A stretch of DNA of 64,000 bases from Channa striata. Taxonomy: Eukaryota; Chordata; Actinopteri; Anabantiformes; Channidae. The notes below the pieces were generated by a model that was not told the DNA's origin, searched no databases, and saw nothing but the letters and a program-made list of their open reading frames with translations. The position numbers were made by a program, and so were the translations under genes. Shown here one piece after another: positions 59,460-64,000 of the stretch. Positions within the stretch are counted from its first letter, which is position 1. Every line of letters starts with the position of its first letter. The stretch is from positions 6,758,001-6,822,000 of the forward strand of contig CM065182.1 of assembly GCA_033026295.1 (NCBI GenBank), given 5' to 3'.

Positions 59460-62400
59460 CAGGGCTGCACAGACTGCGTTAAAGAAGCTAATGAGAGCCG
59501 CACACCAGTAGTCAAATAAGGCTTTAGTCACTGTGAGGCACAGATTTAAGATCCCTGGGCACCGATAAGAGAGAGGAGTCACTTCAGCACCTTTGAAAGC
59601 ACCTGATAGCACTGCTTCTTTGCCAAATATTTATCCACAGTGCCATCATGGCTGTCAGTGGACGGGGACGGAACCTCCTCCTGCTGAATAGGCCTATTAA
59701 CGGATTAACAGAGCGTTTGCTCCTGAATTATGTAACATTTCTTCAATAGGCCCAAAGTTGATCTTTCAGGACTGAAACCCAATGAGGATAATACTGCTGA
59801 TCCCTGCTCACATGTGGGTCCATAGGGCAGCGAGGCAGATGAGGGTGAAATAAAAGTCCCATGACTTTGTTTCATCACTGCAATGTAAGAACTAGGCTTT
59901 TTTTTATTTTTAGAGAACTTCTCAGAAAGCTATCCACCAATGTGTGTGTGTGTGTGAGAGAGAGAGAGACAGAGAGAGAATGAAGTTTATTCATCAGAAA
60001 TTAAACGTGATTGTAATAATAAGTTTTAACACTGTCAAATAAATGTGTTTAATAGCTTTATTCGCTTACTTTTTCTGTCAACTTAAAATCTGAAATGTAG
60101 TCTAAAGTCCTCACTGAACGGGAGGTGCAAGTTGATATGTTAAGTATAAAGTTTTCATTTCATCGCCATAGTGATGTTAAGATTAATGTGTTATGATTTA
60201 TCCTGACCACTCTGAGAGTAAACACTGTTTTCTTATAATTACAGAGATAAACTATAATTATTATTTGTGGTTTCTTTCTGGACTTTTCTGTAACTCTACT
60301 AACTGTACAGAATAGGTTGGAAAAAATTCATAAGTTCCCCAAGTGAATCAGATGCTCCAGATGACAGTGGATGCATCCCATTTTCCATGTCTTAGTCCCA
60401 GTAAAGATGCATAGAAGGATGCAGGGCCCGCTCCCCATTACCTTATTTCTAGGCTTCTCTTTTCTCAGTCGACTTGAAAATGATGCCCCTTCTCTGTCAT
60501 AAACAATATCTCAACTCCCTTATTTCTTGTTTGGAAGAGTGAGAATAGATGATTGTGGACACGTAAGCCAGCAAGCAAAGCAGGCAACCGTTTGGGGTCC
60601 AGACCAGTAGGGGGCCACCGAGGGCCGACAAAACTAAAACCATGTGTAGCACTGGCTCAAAGTTTGCAGACCATTAGGGGAACTCCTAAGACGACCCGAC
60701 TGTCACTGCGTTGCAAAACTAAAACAACCAACCAAGTGAAGAGACTTGAATAACATCCTCTGGTATCACGTTGTTTCTTTGGTTTATTTTGACATTTGAC
60801 ATTAGTTAACATTAGTTAACTAAGTTAAGCTAAGCAGCGCAGGCTAACGTGCCCAGCTTTCCTTGAGTCACCGGAGGTTCACTTGTTAGCTTAGCTAGCT
60901 GCTAATAATCAGCTAACTTGGACAATACTTCATCTGTAGGAAACTGATGAAAGCTGTGTACAGCTAAGCTAAATGTCAAGCTATGAATGCTATGTTGATA
61001 AAATTTAGATGCAAAGAAATTTTGACCAGTGTACAATAAATTAGTGTAAGTTATTGTGGTGTGGTGTGTGTGTTATTGTGTTTTCCGTATATGAAGCATA
61101 GCTCCTGCTTATAAGAGACATGAAACTTAGCCAATGAATGCTAACGAGGACATAGTGCTGTTGTGCCTGAGTTTTATTAAGCATGAAATACAAACACAAG
61201 ACAAAAAGTTAAAACGACAAACACCATTCTGTCGTTTCTCCCCTCGCACCAAGATTCACAAAGCTCTTCTTTATCTTGCACAATTTAAAATATGTAGTTA
61301 TAAAACAAAACCGATTATTTCTTAGCTGAAAAATTCCTCGTATTCTAATATAACCTATAGTGACAATGTGTTTGGATGCAAACTAATGTTTTCAAGCTGC
61401 AGCTCCTGGTTTCTTTAGTTGGCTGACAGTATCGTGTCTGAGACTGCAGGAGCATCAGGCTCATCACTGTGAAAGGCAGATGCACAGAAAGCGAAAGGCA
61501 GCATCTGCACTGAATGCAGATGTTAAACCCCGTCTTACTGTGAGGTGCTGTAAAAATCTCCTCTGACGATAAAGGTAATAAGCTAAGCTCAGACTGGCCC
61601 AGCTTCAGGAGTGGGATCTCGTGGCTGTCAATCAACAGCGTGTGTTCACGCCCACTGCTTCCCTTTCACGATGGTTTTCACATGTTTTAGTTGCTGCCTT
61701 TTTTCTTATTCCACAAAAGAAAAGAAAATAGACCTATGATGGGAGCAAGTTAAGGAAGGAAGGTTTTTAATCAGTGGGTTACAGAAGCCTTTGACCACAG
61801 CCCTTAAATATGTTCCGGAGCATATTTCTACATTGCATTTTTTAGCTTAGATGTGCTAAATTATCTAAAAAGCTTCTGTCTTGTGTCTTTGCCCTTTAAC
61901 AACTGATCTGGAAAATATATAAAATGATGATATGTACACCTATCAGTCACAACATTAAAATAAATGGTGATTTAAAAATGTGATATGGTTTTTCTAAAAA
62001 TACTATGAGCTACAAATGGCGTGGTTAATATTTGTTCCATATTTAACAACAGTGATTTTTTTATTTATTTCTGTAATTTTTTTTACCATAATTTGCATAA
62101 TCTGTTTTGTTTAGAATGTGTAGTTGTGAAGTAAAATGTAAAGAATCTGCTTAGTATTTTTCACTTGGCTAAAAGTTTTGAAATGGTACTTGTGTTAAAG
62201 AATGTTTTTAGGCCAATACGTGGACTTTTGTATGATTGTTAAGTTTCTATACTTCTACCATCTCAACATTGCTAGAAAATAAAAGCACTTGTTACCTGAA
62301 ATCATAAATCTTAACTGGCACTGACCTTAAAAAGCCGGCAACCAGTGGAACTCTGCCGTGAGTGAAGCTAAGAGCAAATGTCTAGGTGCAGGGAGAGATT

Positions 62401-64000
62401 TGAAGTAAAGACGGTGATAAACCAGCAGCCAGGCGGAGAGGGAAAGAGGAAAAACGCAGCATTTCCTTTGTGAAGCCTCTGTCACCCTGCCTTTGTGTGT
62501 GCTGTTTGTCCAGGGCCTATTGTTTCGGTGCGGGGTATGTTTTGTTACCGTTGCCTGTTTCAGCATCTCTGCTTCAAAGAGCTGAACACTCCCCCTCTGT
62601 TCGCCTAATCCCCCCTCCGACTCACTGAACGCACCACGTATACGGCCACAGTGGCCAGTAAGGTCACTTGTGTTTTTCCAACACCCACATCCAAGTAAAA
62701 ACTGCCCCTTACAACGAATTCTGAACAATAACAGCAGGAAACATACTGAGGTATTTTAAATGTGATGTGTTTGTACTGTTAGTGAAATACCCCTTTGGAA
62801 ATAAAGTAAAACACAAAATCTAATGCTAAAGATTTTAAATAAGTAAGTAATATCACAAAAGCTGCATCCATTTGAGGTATCTGTTGTTTGCGTAGTGGAG
62901 TCGCCGTCACTCACTGTAGGACACACACAGGCTAAATCTTCCATACACCAAACTAAACATTAATTTCAATGTCACTGCTACTTTTGGACAACATCAGTGA
63001 ATTTTGCCTCTCCTTAATTCAATATTTTGACCACTGTCCTCAGTGAGAGCAGTGATGAACGGACAGATGATGCACATTCATGAAATATCATCGTTGTACA
63101 GTAAATGTTCTGAGACGAGAAAAAAAGTTTAGATCAGGACAACTGTAGCCAGCTCAGGTCATCTGATCTGTGAGGAAGACAAAAAAGATATTGATATAAT
63201 GGATTTACAGTATTTGATGCACACAATTGTTTCACATTAATATTTGAGTGACAGTATTACACATGAGATATTCTTAATGACATTTACAAAACCCAAGAAG
63301 GTCATTTAAACCTGAAATAACAGATTTGTGGCCACTTGGGGGCAGTGGAAACATGTTGCGAGTCACAACACTTCTACAGGTACAAGTTGAAATATGATTT
63401 AAAAAAAATTCTTAACCACTCAAGAATAAATCTAATATCAATTTACCACTCTCTATTTATTCTGTTTTGGTCTCTGGTGCTCATTAAGTTTGTCTATGCT
63501 GCTTGTGGAATCCAAAACCAAACTAATAAGCAGAGGGATAAAAAAACAGAACTTTCAGGTTAATGTTACAATTCTCTGTGACTGGATATTGTTTCTATAT
63601 TCTGATTGCACTATTAAGAATATTGTGGCTTTAACAACAAATATCACTGTTATGAAAGAATTTCTAGAATTGTTAAAAAAATTTTTACCATCTGACTAAA
63701 AATATATTTTTATTATGTTAATAATAAATACACTTCAAACAACACTGACACTGTAGTTGAACAAAGGCACCTTTAAGATAGTCTCAGCAAAAACTAAACA
63801 TTATAATTTTTATGAGGATAGGATTTATTTCAGGACTGTATTAATAGCCTGCATTAGTTTTATGTTGGCTATCTATAAAACTGAAAACTGAGGCAGTTTT
63901 CACACCTGAAAATGCAAACTGTGGTTCAGGTTTTTGTTCATTTGTTTATGATTTGTTTAAACGTTGATGTTCTTTTGTAGCTACATTGCTCTCTTATTCT
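59460..64000. other. Right flank, no gene seen
   Basis: After the LIAT1-like 3' UTR (to about 59.88 kb) come a TG/GA tract at 59941-59970, GCTAGC/TTAGC-rich sequence near 60.8-60.92 kb and AT-rich DNA. Open frames at 61345-61635 and 62327-62728 (minus strand) have no recognisable family, no splice context and repeat-like composition. A stretch at 60.56-60.75 kb looks repeat-like but could not be assigned. Confidence 0.5.

Noticed and set aside
62327..62728. 133-codon minus-strand open frame
   Set aside because: No recognisable domain and no supporting acceptor, donor or neighbouring exon; the composition looks non-coding.

Overview
This is vertebrate nuclear DNA, almost certainly from a ray-finned (teleost) fish and probably a percomorph. 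Genes have small GT-AG exons separated by introns, there are many dinucleotide microsatellites, and decayed copies of dispersed repeat families typical of fish occur throughout. There are no bacterial operons, CRISPR arrays or convincing tRNA or rRNA genes. Exon structures were rebuilt by hand by checking splice sites and reading phase against recalled families; no search was run.

Layout. (1) 1.7-10.0 kb, plus strand: a complete 12-exon slc13a2 (sodium/dicarboxylate cotransporter, 596 codons). (2) 25.6-13.4 kb, minus strand: unc119 (five coding exons, a 10.1-kb first intron, GC-rich start region), tail to tail with slc13a2. (3) 29.8-31.8 kb, plus: cryba1, a lens beta-crystallin with one Greek-key motif per exon and a TATA promoter. 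(4) 32.7-40.8 kb, plus: gosr1, a Golgi Qb-SNARE in nine coding exons. (5) 42.6-40.8 kb, minus: a trarg1 (TUSC5)-like dispanin membrane protein, convergent with gosr1, with poly(A) signals under 50 bp apart. (6) 43-57 kb: mostly gene-poor, with two copies of one dispersed repeat, a GC-rich patch near 51.7-52.1 kb and one candidate terminal exon. (7) 57.4-59.9 kb, plus: a LIAT1-like gene with overlapping 5' reading frames and a possible alternative last exon, preceded by an X-box-like motif. (8) 59.9-64 kb: no gene seen.

The genes are not one pathway. They are a syntenic block corresponding to human chromosome 17 (SLC13A2, UNC119, CRYBA1 and GOSR1 on 17q; TRARG1 and LIAT1 on 17p). FOXN1, which lies between SLC13A2 and UNC119 in human as I recall, was not seen here. 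The least understood part is the 5' half of the LIAT1-like locus. I found no clear sign of a new multi-gene system.
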